A stretch of DNA of 64,000 nucleotides from NCBI RefSeq assembly GCF_033126985.1, contig NZ_AP024714.1:1504990-1568989 (forward strand). The letters run 5' to 3'. Under the pieces are notes generated by a model. It saw nothing but the letters and a program-made list of their open reading frames with translations, ran no database searches and was not told the origin of the DNA. The position numbers and the translations under genes are program-made. Shown here piece after piece: positions 15,988 to 24,308 of the stretch (position 1 is the stretch's first letter; the number at the start of each line of letters is the position of its first letter). This DNA comes from Methylomarinovum caldicuralii (lineage in GTDB: Bacteria; Pseudomonadota; Gammaproteobacteria; Methylococcales; Methylothermaceae).

Positions 15988-16572
15988 ATGGCTCACGCCC
16001 CCGATCCCCTCGCCGATCCTGACTTCATCGCGTCCCTGCGCGGGCAGATGCTGCGCTTTGCCACCCTGCAGCTGTCCGACCCGACCCTGGCGGAAGACAC
16101 GGTGCAGGAAGCGCTGGCCGGGGCGCTCAAGAATGCCGACCGTTTCCAGGGACGGGCGGCATTCAAGACCTGGGTGTTCGCCATCCTCCGCCACAAGATC
16201 GCCGATGCCCTGCGCCAGCGCTATCGGGAGGCGATACTCACGGAGGACGAGGACGACGAACGACATTGGTTCGACGACCGCGGCCACTGGCGCCCCGAGG
16301 CCCGGCCCTGGGATTGGGGCGATCCGGCGCAGGCGCTGAATGACGCCCAGTTCTGGCGGGTGTTCGAAACCTGCCTCGAACGCCTGCCGCCACGCCAGGC
16401 CCAGGTCTTCATGATGCGCGAATTCATCGGCCTGGAGACCAAGGCCATCTGTGCCACGTTGAACATCAGCGCCACCAATCTCAACGTCCTGCTTCACCGC
16501 GCCCGCCTGCGCCTGCAGGCCTGTCTGGAAAACCACTGGTTCGCCCCCGGAGGCCGCCATGCTGAACTGTGA
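15988..16572 (+). CDS. ECF-type RNA polymerase sigma factor
   Basis: 194 residues. Region 2 (LRFATLQLSDPTLAEDTVQEALAGALKNADRFQGRAAFKTWVFAILRHKIADALR, about 20-75) and region 4 (LERLPPRQAQVFMMREFIGLETKAICATLNISATNLNVLLHRARLRL, about 130-175) are complete, joined by an acidic linker. It overlaps the zinc-finger anti-sigma gene, the usual pair. The arsenosugar operon begins 145 bases downstream on the same strand, so this factor may control it; that link is inferred from position only. Confidence 0.9.
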   Translation: MAHAPDPLADPDFIASLRGQMLRFATLQLSDPTLAEDTVQEALAGALKNADRFQGRAAFKTWVFAILRHKIADALRQRYREAILTEDEDDERHWFDDRGHWRPEARPWDWGDPAQALNDAQFWRVFETCLERLPPRQAQVFMMREFIGLETKAICATLNISATNLNVLLHRARLRLQACLENHWFAPGGRHAEL

Positions 16573-16747
16573 ACAAGCCGCCCGTCTGGCCTCGGAAGGT
16601 CTCGACCGCCCGCTGACCCTGAAAGAGCGGCTGGCCCTGAGATTCCACACCCTGATGTGCCGCGGCTGCCGCCGCTACCGGCGCCATCTGGAAATCCTGC
16701 GCCGCATCAGCCGCGCTTACGTCAAAGAAGACGAGCGACAGGCATGA
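16559..16747 (+). CDS. Zinc-finger (zf-HC2) anti-sigma factor, short
   Basis: 62 residues. NCEQAARLASEGLDRPL and LRFHTLMCRGCRRYRRH give the C...HxxxCxxC zinc-binding set of the ZAS/zf-HC2 fold that binds ECF sigma factors. There is no membrane segment or sensory domain, so the protein is a soluble minimal anti-sigma factor. It overlaps the sigma gene by 14 bases. Confidence 0.85.
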   Translation: MLNCEQAARLASEGLDRPLTLKERLALRFHTLMCRGCRRYRRHLEILRRISRAYVKEDERQA

Positions 16748-16891
16748 AAGGCCGCTCCGAGCCTAAATTTACGGACGAATTTCGGTCCGGCAGCCCCTTC
16801 CTGCCCCGCTCCCGAAAAGTCATTGACGCTGTAATAATCGCCGCCCCCGCCCGACCAATGCCATAACGTTCACGACAAACAAGGTGCTTCC

Positions 16892-17842
16892 ATGCATCCG
16901 ACCCTGCCCCGTCTGCTCCCCGGCGACTTTCCCCCTGTCGAACGCCGGCGCCTGACCACCCTGCAGGTCAACCTCGGCTACCGCTGCAACCAGACCTGCC
17001 TGCACTGCCACGTCAACGCCGGCCCCCATCGCCGGGAGATGATGGATGCCGACACCCTGGCGCTGATCTCCGAAGTCCTGGCCGCCCGCGGGATCGAAAC
17101 CCTTGATCTGACCGGGGGCGCCCCGGAACTGCACCCGGGGTTCCGCTCGCTGGTCACCCAGGCCCGGGCGCTGGGCGTCCACGTCATCGACCGCTGCAAC
17201 CTCACCATCCTGTTCGAGCCCGGCCAGGCGGATCTGGCGGAGTTCCTCGCCGACCACCGGGTCGAGGTGGTCGCCTCCCTGCCGTGCTATCTGGAAGAGA
17301 ACGTCGAGCGCCAGCGCGGTGCGGGGGTCTTCGCCAAGAGCATCGCCGCTCTGCGCCGCCTCAATCGCCTGGGCTACGGGGAACCCGGCAGCGGTCTGGT
17401 GCTGAACCTGGTCTACAACCCCCAGGGGGACGCGCTGCCGTCCCCGCAGCCGCAGCTGGAGGCGGCCTACCGGGAGGCGCTGGCGCAGCGCTTCGGCATC
17501 GTCTTCAACCGCCTCCTGACCCTGACCAACATGCCTATCCAGCGCTTCGGGTCGATGCTGATCTCCAAAGGGCGGTTCGACGCCTATCTGGCGCTGCTGA
17601 AGACCAACTTCGAACCGGCCAATCTGGACCGTCTCATGTGCCGCCACCTGCTCAGCGTGGACTGGCGGGGGCATCTCTACGACTGCGACTTCAACCAGCA
17701 ACTGGGGCTGGCCGCGGACGGCCCCCGGCATCTGCGCGATCTCCTGGACACCGATCCCGCTGGCCGCCCGGTCCGGGTGGCCGACCACTGTTACGGCTGC
17801 GCCGCCGGCCAGGGCAGCAGCTGCACGGGGGCGCTGACGTGA
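16892..17842 (+). CDS. arsS: Arsenosugar biosynthesis radical SAM protein
   Basis: 316 residues. The radical-SAM cluster CNQTCLHCH (about 31-39) is followed by LDLTGGAPELHP (about 71-82) and the C-terminal DUF3641-type region with MCRHLLSVDWRGHLYDCDFNQQLGL and CYGCAAGQGSSCTGAL. This is the ArsS pattern. ArsS transfers a 5'-deoxyadenosyl group to an arsenical and forms the deoxyadenosyl-arsenic precursor of arsenosugars. The TGA overlaps the GTG of the next gene (GTGA), placing it at the head of a coupled operon that ends with arsM. Confidence 0.92.
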   Translation: MHPTLPRLLPGDFPPVERRRLTTLQVNLGYRCNQTCLHCHVNAGPHRREMMDADTLALISEVLAARGIETLDLTGGAPELHPGFRSLVTQARALGVHVIDRCNLTILFEPGQADLAEFLADHRVEVVASLPCYLEENVERQRGAGVFAKSIAALRRLNRLGYGEPGSGLVLNLVYNPQGDALPSPQPQLEAAYREALAQRFGIVFNRLLTLTNMPIQRFGSMLISKGRFDAYLALLKTNFEPANLDRLMCRHLLSVDWRGHLYDCDFNQQLGLAADGPRHLRDLLDTDPAGRPVRVADHCYGCAAGQGSSCTGALT

Positions 17843-19995
17843 AAACCCGGCTCTTGCTGCTCCTCCTGCTCGCCGCCCTGGTGACCGCCTGGTTCACCCT
17901 GGATCTGGGGCGCTACCTCAATCTGGCCACCCTGCAGGCCGGCCTGGCGGATCTACGCGCCTGGCTGGCGCGCGAACCGCTCGCCTTCATTACCGGCTTC
18001 TTCCTGCTCTACGTGCTGGTCACCGCCCTGTCGGTGCCCGGCGCCGCGGTGCTGACCCTCGCGGCCGGGGCCCTGTTCGGCCTGGTCGGCGGCACCGTGC
18101 TGGTGTCCTTCGCCTCCACCCTGGGAGCGACGCTGGCCACGCTCACCGCCCGTTATCTGCTGCGGGAACCGCTGCGGCGGCGCTTTGCGCGCCAGTTCGA
18201 GGTCGTCGACCGCGGCATCGCCCGCGACGGCATCCTCTACCTGGCCTCGCTGCGGCTGATGCCGGTGTTCCCCTTCTTCCTCATCAATCTGCTGATGGGG
18301 CTGACCCACATGCCGGTGCGCACCTTCTTCTGGGTCAGCCAGCTGAGCATGCTGCCGGGGACGCTGGTGTACGTCAACGCCGGCACCCAGATCGCCAGAC
18401 TCCGGAATCTGAGCGATGTCGCCTCCCCCGGCCTGTGGCTGTCCTTCGCACTGCTGGCGGGAATGCCGTGGCTGGGCAAGCTCGGCGCCCGCTGGCTGCA
18501 GCGCCGCCGTCGCTATTCCGGCTGGCGCCGGCCGCGGCGCTTCGATCGCAACCTGGTGGTCATCGGCGGCGGTGCCGCCGGCCTAGTGAGCGCCTATCTG
18601 GCGGCGGCGGTCAAAGCCAGGGTGACCCTGGTGGAAGCGGGCAAGCTGGGAGGCGACTGTCTCAACACCGGCTGCGTGCCGAGCAAGGCGCTGATCCGCT
18701 GCGCCAAGGTGGCCTGGCAGCAGCGTCACGCCCGCGACTACGGCATCGATGCCGGTGACCCCAAGGTCGATTTCGCCGCGGTGATGGCCTACGTCCAGCG
18801 CAGCATCGGGACCGTCGAACCCCACGACAGCGCCGAACGCTACACCGCCCTGGGAGTGGAAGTGCTGCAGGGCTACGCCCGCCTGATCGATCCCTGGACC
18901 GTGGAGGTGGCCCTCGCCGACGGCGGCCGCCGGCGGCTGACCACCCGCGCCATCGTCCTCGCCACCGGCGCCCGGCCGGTGGTGCCGCCCCTGCCCGGCA
19001 TCGAGGAAACCGGTTACCTCACCTCCGACACCCTGTGGTCGGCCCTGGCCGAACGCGGCCTGCCGCGGCGGCTGGCGATCCTCGGCGGCGGTCCGATCGG
19101 CTGCGAACTGGCCCAGGCCCTGGCCCGCCTGGGGGCCGAGGTGGTCCAGATCGAACGCGGTCCCCGCCTGCTTCCCCGCGAGGACCCGGAGGTTTCGGAA
19201 CTGGCCCGTCAGCGGCTGGCGCAGGACGGGGTGCAGGTGCTGACCGGCCATCGCGCGGTCCGCTGCGAGCGCGACGGCGGGCGCAAATTCCTCGTGGTCG
19301 AACACGACGGCCGCGAGCAGCGACTGGCCTTCGACGCGCTGCTGTGCGCGGTGGGACGGGCGGCCCGCCTCGAAGGTTACGGGCTGGAGACCCTGGGTAT
19401 CGACACCCACCGCACCGTCGCCACCAACGACTATCTGGAAACCCTCTATCCCAACATCTACGCCGCCGGCGACGTCGCCGGCCCGTGGCAGTTCACCCAC
19501 ACCGCCGCCCATCAGGCCGGGTACGCCACCGTCAACGCCCTGTTCGGCCCCTGGCGCCGCCTCAAGGTCGACGACCGGGCGGTCCCCCGGGTCACCTTTC
19601 TCGATCCGGAAATCGCCCACGTGGGCCTGACCGAACAGGAGGCCGCCGCCCGAGGCATCGAGGTCGAGGTCAGCCGTTACGATCTGGCCGAACTGGACCG
19701 GGCCATCACGGAAGGCGCGCGCACCGGTTTCGTCAAGGTGCTGACCGTCCCCGGGCGCGACCGCCTCTTGGGGGCCACGATCGTCGCCGAGCGCGCCGGG
19801 GAGATGCTGATGGAGTTCACCCTGGCGCTGCAACACGGCCTGGGGATGGAAAAGCTTCTCGCCACCATCCACCCCTATCCCACCTGGGCCGAGGCCGACA
19901 AGTTCGCCGCCGGGCAGTGGAAACGCGACCACGCCCCCGCCTGGGTGTTTCCCTGGCTGGAACGCTACCACCGCTGGCGCCGGGGCAACCCATGA
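17839..19995 (+). CDS. TVP38/DedA-like membrane protein fused to FAD-dependent disulfide oxidoreductase
   Basis: 718 residues from a GTG overlapping the arsS stop. Residues 1-225 form a TVP38/TMEM64 (SNARE-associated) domain: several hydrophobic segments, LSVPGAAVLTLAAGALFG and SLRLMPVFPFFLINLLMGLTHM. After a basic linker the second part (from about 233) is a class I pyridine-nucleotide disulfide oxidoreductase: VIGGGAAGLVSAY, redox-active CLNTGCVPSK (about 274-283), ILGGGPIGCELAQALARLG (NADH site) and the dimerisation end with HPYPTWAE. It resembles mercuric reductase and dihydrolipoamide dehydrogenase but lacks the terminal Cys pair of MerA. Such fusions occur in arsenosugar clusters; the substrate is unknown. 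Confidence 0.85.
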   Translation: MKTRLLLLLLLAALVTAWFTLDLGRYLNLATLQAGLADLRAWLAREPLAFITGFFLLYVLVTALSVPGAAVLTLAAGALFGLVGGTVLVSFASTLGATLATLTARYLLREPLRRRFARQFEVVDRGIARDGILYLASLRLMPVFPFFLINLLMGLTHMPVRTFFWVSQLSMLPGTLVYVNAGTQIARLRNLSDVASPGLWLSFALLAGMPWLGKLGARWLQRRRRYSGWRRPRRFDRNLVVIGGGAAGLVSAYLAAAVKARVTLVEAGKLGGDCLNTGCVPSKALIRCAKVAWQQRHARDYGIDAGDPKVDFAAVMAYVQRSIGTVEPHDSAERYTALGVEVLQGYARLIDPWTVEVALADGGRRRLTTRAIVLATGARPVVPPLPGIEETGYLTSDTLWSALAERGLPRRLAILGGGPIGCELAQALARLGAEVVQIERGPRLLPREDPEVSELARQRLAQDGVQVLTGHRAVRCERDGGRKFLVVEHDGREQRLAFDALLCAVGRAARLEGYGLETLGIDTHRTVATNDYLETLYPNIYAAGDVAGPWQFTHTAAHQAGYATVNALFGPWRRLKVDDRAVPRVTFLDPEIAHVGLTEQEAAARGIEVEVSRYDLAELDRAITEGARTGFVKVLTVPGRDRLLGATIVAERAGEMLMEFTLALQHGLGMEKLLATIHPYPTWAEADKFAAGQWKRDHAPAWVFPWLERYHRWRRGNP

Positions 19996-20654
19996 AGCTG
20001 CTGAGCATCGTCGTCCCCATGCTCGACGAGCGTGCCCAGCTGCCGGCGCTGCTCGATCATCTGGACGCCTTCGCCGCCGAAGCCGAAATCCTCCTGGTGG
20101 ACGGCGGCAGCGGTGACGGCGGTCCGGCCTACGCCCGCCACCGCGGTTTCCGGGTTCTCGACGCTCCCCGCGGCAGGGCTCGGCAGATGAACGCCGGGGC
20201 GGCCGCGACTCGGGGCGAGTGGCTGCTGTTCCTCCACGCCGACACCCGCCTGCCGGCCGGCGCCCTTGGGCAGATCCGCTGGAGCGGTCGCCGCTGGGGG
20301 CGCTTCGACGTGCGCATCGCCGGCCGCAGCCCCTGGCTGGCCGTGGTGGCGGCGATGATGAACCTGCGCTCGCGCCTGACCGGCATCGCCACCGGCGATC
20401 AGGCCATCTTCGTCCGCCGCAATGCCTTCGAGGCCGTCGGCGGCTTCCCGGACCAGCCCCTGATGGAAGACATCGAACTGAGCCGCCGTCTCAAGCGCCT
20501 CGGCCCACCCGCCTGCCTGCCGGGCCCGGCGCTCACTTCCGGACGGCGCTGGGAGGAAAACGGCGTTTGGCGCACCATTGTCCTGATGTGGTCTCTGCGC
20601 CTGGCCTACTGGCTGGGGGCCGACCCGAAAACCCTGGCTGCCCGTTACCGATGA
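19992..20654 (+). CDS. TIGR04283-type arsenosugar glycosyltransferase
   Basis: 220 residues with a GT-A (GT2) fold: LSIVVPMLDERAQLPALLDHL, then LLVDGGSGDG, ARGRARQMNAGA and LLFLHADTRLP, followed by MEDIELSRRLKRLG. The last two blocks are specific to the TIGR04283 family, which accompanies ArsS. It probably adds a sugar to an arsenic-ribose intermediate, or builds the lipid form. Start overlaps the previous stop (ATGA). Confidence 0.88.
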   Translation: MKLLSIVVPMLDERAQLPALLDHLDAFAAEAEILLVDGGSGDGGPAYARHRGFRVLDAPRGRARQMNAGAAATRGEWLLFLHADTRLPAGALGQIRWSGRRWGRFDVRIAGRSPWLAVVAAMMNLRSRLTGIATGDQAIFVRRNAFEAVGGFPDQPLMEDIELSRRLKRLGPPACLPGPALTSGRRWEENGVWRTIVLMWSLRLAYWLGADPKTLAARYR

Positions 20655-21265
20655 ACGTCCGTCCCGTCGTCTTCGCCAAGGCGCCGCAGCCGGGGCGGGT
20701 CAAGACCCGCCTGATCCCGGCACTGGGGCCGGACGGCGCCGCGGCCCTGGCCCGGCGCCTGCTGCGCCACACCCTGACTGAAGCCCTGGCGGCCGGTTTC
20801 GGCCCGGTCGAGCTCTGCGCCAGCCCGGACCCGGCCCATCCGGCCTGGAAGGAGACCGCCCTGCCGCCCGGCCTGGTGCTCACCCCTCAGGGAGACGGCG
20901 ATCTGGGGGCGCGCATGGCGCGGGCGGCCCGCCGCCATATTGATACCGGCCGCGCCGTGGTCCTCCTCGGCACCGACTGCCCAGCGCTGACCTGCGGGCG
21001 GCTCCGCCGGATCGCCGCCGCGCTGCACCAAGGTCAGGCGGTGCTGGTCCCGGCCCTGGACGGCGGTTATGTGGCCCTGGGGTTGAGCCGCTTCCACCCG
21101 GCGCTGTTCGAAGCCATCGCCTGGGGCGGCGATGCCGTGGCCGCCACCACCTGCGCGCGCCTGCGCCGCCTGGGGTGGCGGTTCCACTGTCTGCCGCCCC
21201 TGGCCGACATCGACCGCCCCGGGGATCTCCGCCATCTGCCCGCCACCTGGAGGATATGCCGATGA
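20651..21265 (+). CDS. TIGR04282-type arsenosugar glycosyltransferase (DUF2064)
   Basis: 204 residues of the CofC/MobA-like nucleotidyl- or glycosyltransferase fold: VVFAKAPQPGRVKTRLIP at the N-terminus, LGARMARA, VVLLGTDCPALT (about 98-109), VPALDGGYVALGL and the closing PPLADIDRPGDL. This is the TIGR04282/DUF2064 pattern, the usual partner of the TIGR04283 enzyme. Coupled to both neighbours by ATGA overlaps. Confidence 0.88.
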   Translation: MNVRPVVFAKAPQPGRVKTRLIPALGPDGAAALARRLLRHTLTEALAAGFGPVELCASPDPAHPAWKETALPPGLVLTPQGDGDLGARMARAARRHIDTGRAVVLLGTDCPALTCGRLRRIAAALHQGQAVLVPALDGGYVALGLSRFHPALFEAIAWGGDAVAATTCARLRRLGWRFHCLPPLADIDRPGDLRHLPATWRICR

Positions 21266-21996
21266 AACGTCCCTGGCCGATGCTGCTCTTTCTGTCCGCC
21301 GCCCTGGCCGAACCTACGGTGGACGTGGGGGTCTTCACCCAGGCGGCCGCCTCGCCACCGCCGCCCTGGCACGTGGTCACCTTCGCGGGCCGGCCGCCGA
21401 CGCGCTACCGCATCCGTCCCTGGGACGGGGAGATGGCCATCGAGGCGATTTCCGAGGCCGGCATGGCCCTGCTCGCCCGCCCCATCGACGTGGACCTGGA
21501 CAAGACGCCGGTGCTGTGCTGGCGCTGGCGCATCGACACCCCGGTGGCCGGCGCCGACCTGAGCCGCAAGTCCGGCGACGATTACGCCGCCCGGGTCTAT
21601 GTCGCCTTCCGCCTGCCCCCGGAAAGCCTGGACTGGTTCACCCGCAGCAAGCTGGCCCTGGCCCGCCGGGTGTTCGGCAAGGCGGTGCCGGATGCGGCAC
21701 TCAATTACGTCTGGGACAACCGCCATCCGCCCGGCACGATGCGTCCCAACGCCTACACCGAGCGGGCGATGATGATCGTGGTGGAAAGCGGCGCCCCCAA
21801 GGCCGGGCGCTGGGTCAGCGAGGCCCGGAACGTCCGCATCGATGCCCGCCGCGCCTTCGGCGACCTGCCCTTCGAAGCGGTCCTGCTGGCGGTTGCCGCC
21901 GACAGCGACGACACCGGCGGCCACGCCCACGCCGGTTTCGCCCGCCTGTGCTTCGTGGCCCGGCCGGAACAGTGCGGCCGCGACGATTCGGCGTAA
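21262..21996 (+). CDS. DUF3047 exported protein
   Basis: 244 residues. A signal peptide (MKRPWPMLLFLSAALA) is followed by a beta-rich domain with VLCWRWRIDTPV, DDYAARVYVAFRL, LNYVWDNRHPPGT and PFEAVLLAVAADSDDTGG, diagnostic of DUF3047. Function unknown; the family often lies in membrane or redox operons. The ATG at 21262 was preferred over one two codons upstream because GGAGG is eight bases away and it overlaps the preceding stop. Its place between glycosyltransferase and arsM suggests a periplasmic role in the arsenosugar pathway or simple hitch-hiking. Confidence 0.8.
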   Translation: MKRPWPMLLFLSAALAEPTVDVGVFTQAAASPPPPWHVVTFAGRPPTRYRIRPWDGEMAIEAISEAGMALLARPIDVDLDKTPVLCWRWRIDTPVAGADLSRKSGDDYAARVYVAFRLPPESLDWFTRSKLALARRVFGKAVPDAALNYVWDNRHPPGTMRPNAYTERAMMIVVESGAPKAGRWVSEARNVRIDARRAFGDLPFEAVLLAVAADSDDTGGHAHAGFARLCFVARPEQCGRDDSA

Positions 21997-22049
21997 TAAT
22001 CGCCCTGCCGCCCCGACTACGATTCAAACCATTCACCCGGAGGAACCCC

Positions 22050-23087
22050 ATGCACGAAGTCATCCAGGATTACTACGGCCGCCGGCTGACCCAGAGCGGC
22101 GATCTCAAGACCAACGCTTGCTGCGATCCCGAGGCGCTGCCCGAATGGCTCAAGCCGCTTTTGGCCCGCATCCATCCGGAAGTGCTGTCGCGCTACTACG
22201 GCTGCGGCCTGGTGTGCCCGCCGCTGCTGGAAGGCTGCCGCATTCTCGATCTGGGCTGCGGCAGCGGCCGCGACGTCTACGCCCTGGCCCAGCTGGCCGG
22301 CCCCGAGGGCGAGGTCGTGGGAGTGGACATGACCGAGGAACAACTGCAGGTGGCCCGGCGCCACCGACAATGGCACGCAAAGGCTTTCGACTTCGACAAC
22401 GTCCGCTTCCTCCACGGCTATATCGAGCGCCTCGACCGGCTCGATCTGGAACCGGCGAGCTTCGACGTCATCGTCTCCAACTGCGTCATCAATCTGTCGC
22501 CGGACAAACCGGCGGTGCTGGCGGGGGTGGCGCGGCTGCTCAAGCCCGGCGGCGAGTTCTACTTTTCCGACGTCTATGCCGACCGCCGGGTGCCCGAGGC
22601 GGTCCGCCGCGACCCGGTGCTCTACGGGGAATGCCTGGGCGGGGCGCTGTACTGGAACGACTTCCTGCGCCTGGCCCGCAACGCCGGCTTTCCCGACGCC
22701 CGCCTGGTGAGCGACCACCCCATCGAGGTCACCGATCCGCAGCTGGCGGCCAAGGTGGGCAACATCCGTTTCTTCTCGGCCACCTACCGGCTGTTCCGCA
22801 TCGACGGCCTCGAGGACGCCTGCGAGGACTACGGCCAGGCGGTGATTTACCGGGGAAGCGTGCCCCACCACCCCGACCGCTTTGTCCTCGACAAGCACCA
22901 CGACATCGAAACCGGCCGGGTCTTTCCCGTCTGCGGCAACACCTTCCGGATGCTGCGGGAATCCCGTTTCTCCCCCCATTTCGATTTCATCGGGGATTTC
23001 TCCCGCCACTACGGCCTGTTCGGCGGCTGCGGGGGTGACCTGCCTTTCGACAGCGGGGAAGAGCGTCCCAGCGGAGACTGCTGTTGA
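22050..23087 (+). CDS. arsM: Arsenite S-adenosylmethionine methyltransferase
   Basis: 345 residues. SAM-binding ILDLGCGSGRDVYALAQL (about 68-85) and VVGVDMTEEQL, with VSNCVINLSPDKPAVL typical of ArsM. Conserved arsenic-binding cysteines are expected at NACC (about 26-27), SNCVINL and GECLGGALYWND, and all are present. The C-terminal extension with YRGSVPHHPDRFVLDKHHDIETGRVFPVCGNT is shared with ArsM proteins of arsenosugar clusters. It methylates As(III), producing methyl- and dimethylarsenite, the substrate for ArsS. GGAGG lies seven bases before the start; a 53-base gap separates it from the DUF3047 gene. Confidence 0.92.
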   Translation: MHEVIQDYYGRRLTQSGDLKTNACCDPEALPEWLKPLLARIHPEVLSRYYGCGLVCPPLLEGCRILDLGCGSGRDVYALAQLAGPEGEVVGVDMTEEQLQVARRHRQWHAKAFDFDNVRFLHGYIERLDRLDLEPASFDVIVSNCVINLSPDKPAVLAGVARLLKPGGEFYFSDVYADRRVPEAVRRDPVLYGECLGGALYWNDFLRLARNAGFPDARLVSDHPIEVTDPQLAAKVGNIRFFSATYRLFRIDGLEDACEDYGQAVIYRGSVPHHPDRFVLDKHHDIETGRVFPVCGNTFRMLRESRFSPHFDFIGDFSRHYGLFGGCGGDLPFDSGEERPSGDCC

Positions 23088-23145
23088 GGTGCCGGCATGG
23101 ATACGCTGGTGAAAAATTTTGCAACTTTTTCCGGCACGCCCGGTC

Positions 23146-23151
23146 TATAAT
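23146..23151 (+). promoter_or_regulatory. ssrA: -10 element of the ssrA promoter
   Basis: A perfect TATAAT ends 15 bases before the mature tmRNA 5' end. A -35 box is weak; TTGCAA lies 21 bases upstream and ACTTTT at a better distance. Confidence 0.6.
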
Positions 23152-23166
23152 AACGAACTTGCTTGA

Positions 23167-23526
23167 GGGGGCGATCTGGCTTCGACGCGGATCGCGAAAC
23201 CTTCAGGTGCATGCCGAGGTGCAGAACCTCGTAAATCCTCTGCAAATCTATAGTTGCCAACGACGACAACTACGCACTCGCTGCTTAATACCCAGTAGGG
23301 TGCCATCCGACCGGAGCCGTGCCTGTGCGTCCGGGTTTCGGGTGTCATATCTCACAGGCTCGCGGGGAGGCGTGTCCGGCGCCGAACCGCTAAACACTCA
23401 CCGGACTGGCTGGCTGTCTTCCCTGCCGTTCGGGTAGCAGCCAGTGAGATCAATAGAACGGCTAAGCATGTAGAGCCGAAGGCGGAGGATTCGCGGACGG
23501 GGGTTCGATTCCCCCCGCCTCCACCA
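23167..23526 (+). ncRNA. ssrA: Transfer-messenger RNA (tmRNA), one-piece
   Basis: About 360 bases. The 5' GGGGGCG pairs with 3' CGCCTCC before ACCA, making the alanyl acceptor stem; GGTTCGATTCC is the T arm. The tag reading frame at 23256-23288 reads ANDDNYALAA then TAA, a classic gammaproteobacterial tag. It rescues stalled ribosomes with SmpB, which is not in this window. A toxin-antitoxin pair lies directly downstream, a site often used by mobile DNA. Confidence 0.97.
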
Positions 23527-23575
23527 ATTCATGACAACCACTTTGATTCTGCCAGCCTGGCCTATCCTCGCGCCA

Positions 23576-23815
23576 ATGAACCAGCCTGCTGTTGCGTACC
23601 AAGATTTCACCATCCGGGTTACGGCGCACAACGGTGTCTGGACCGCCGAGTGCGACGCCCTAGGTCTTGTGACCGAAGCCGACAATTTCGAATCGCTCAC
23701 CCGGCGCGCCTGGGAGATTGCCCCGGAATTGGCCGAGATCAATGGCTACGATGTCGCCCCAGGCGCCATGCGCCTGCGCTTCGAGCATATCGAAACCGCG
23801 CCCCTCTGCGGCTGA
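23576..23815 (+). CDS. DUF1902 / HicB-like antitoxin
   Basis: 79 residues (MNQPAVAYQDFTIRVTAHNG at the start, then WTAECDALGLVTEADNFESLTRRAWEIAPELAE), the small alpha-beta fold of DUF1902/HicB-like proteins. No DNA-binding domain is attached. It precedes a HicA toxin by six bases, so it should be the antitoxin. An in-frame ATG at 23531 lies only five bases after the tmRNA and adds a hydrophobic segment unlike the family; the start at 23576 is preferred. Confidence 0.8.
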   Translation: MNQPAVAYQDFTIRVTAHNGVWTAECDALGLVTEADNFESLTRRAWEIAPELAEINGYDVAPGAMRLRFEHIETAPLCG

Positions 23816-23821
23816 ACCTGC

Positions 23822-24019
23822 ATGGGGCGTGGTTTTGATCCGCAAGTCCGCCGACTTCTCACCGAGCACGGCTGTCGCTTCATCCGCCAGGGGAAAGGCA
23901 GCCACAAAATCTGGGAAAGCCCGATCACTGGCAAACGTTTCTCCGTCCCCGTGACGGTCAAGTCCCGCTTCACCGCCAATGCGATTCTGCGCCAGGCGGG
24001 CATCGATCAGAAGTTTTGA
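23822..24019 (+). CDS. hicA: HicA-type mRNA interferase toxin
   Basis: 65 residues with the dsRBD-like HicA fold: RRLLTEHGCRFIRQGKGSHKIWESP (catalytic His in GSHKIW), then RFSVPVTVKSRFTANAILRQAGI. HicA enzymes cut mRNA and tmRNA, so the position beside ssrA is notable. The pair with the DUF1902 gene is a type II toxin-antitoxin module. Confidence 0.88.
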   Translation: MGRGFDPQVRRLLTEHGCRFIRQGKGSHKIWESPITGKRFSVPVTVKSRFTANAILRQAGIDQKF

Positions 24020-24065
24020 CGCTCGACACTCCCCTCGCAGCTTATATACGGCTTTTTCCGGACGC

Positions 24066-24091
24066 AAAAAAGCCCGCGCTTGGCGGGCTTT
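24066..24091 (-). terminator. Rho-independent terminator of the gltX-tRNA transcript
   Basis: AAAGCCCGC/GCGGGCTTT stem with a five-base loop; read on the minus strand it is followed by six T. It lies 5 bases beyond the 3' end of tRNA-Glu. Confidence 0.8.
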
Positions 24092-24095
24092 GAAT

Positions 24096-24172
24096 TGGCG
24101 TCCCCAACGGGATTCGAACCCGTGTCGCAGCCTTGAAAGGGCTGTGTCCTAGGCCAGCTAGACGATGGGGAC
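24096..24172 (-). tRNA. tRNA-Glu (anticodon TTC)
   Basis: 77 bases; acceptor GTCCCCA/TGGGGAC, anticodon loop CTTTCAA giving TTC, encoded CCA. Last gene of the gltX-tRNA-Ala-tRNA-Glu unit. Confidence 0.97.
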
Positions 24173-24191
24173 AAATTTTCAAATATTTTGT

Positions 24192-24267
<76 letters not shown>

Positions 24268-24308
24268 TCACAAGAGATAATTATTATATGGCGTTTTTTT
24301 CCGCTTGT

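Noticed and set aside
16744-16866. 40-codon frame after the anti-sigma gene (ATGA overlap)
   Set aside because: Composition looks random, no family, and it occupies the likely promoter of the arsS operon. Left as intergenic.
18583-19971. 462-codon minus-strand frame opposite the TVP38-flavoprotein fusion
   Set aside because: Composition is a GC shadow and no domain is visible.
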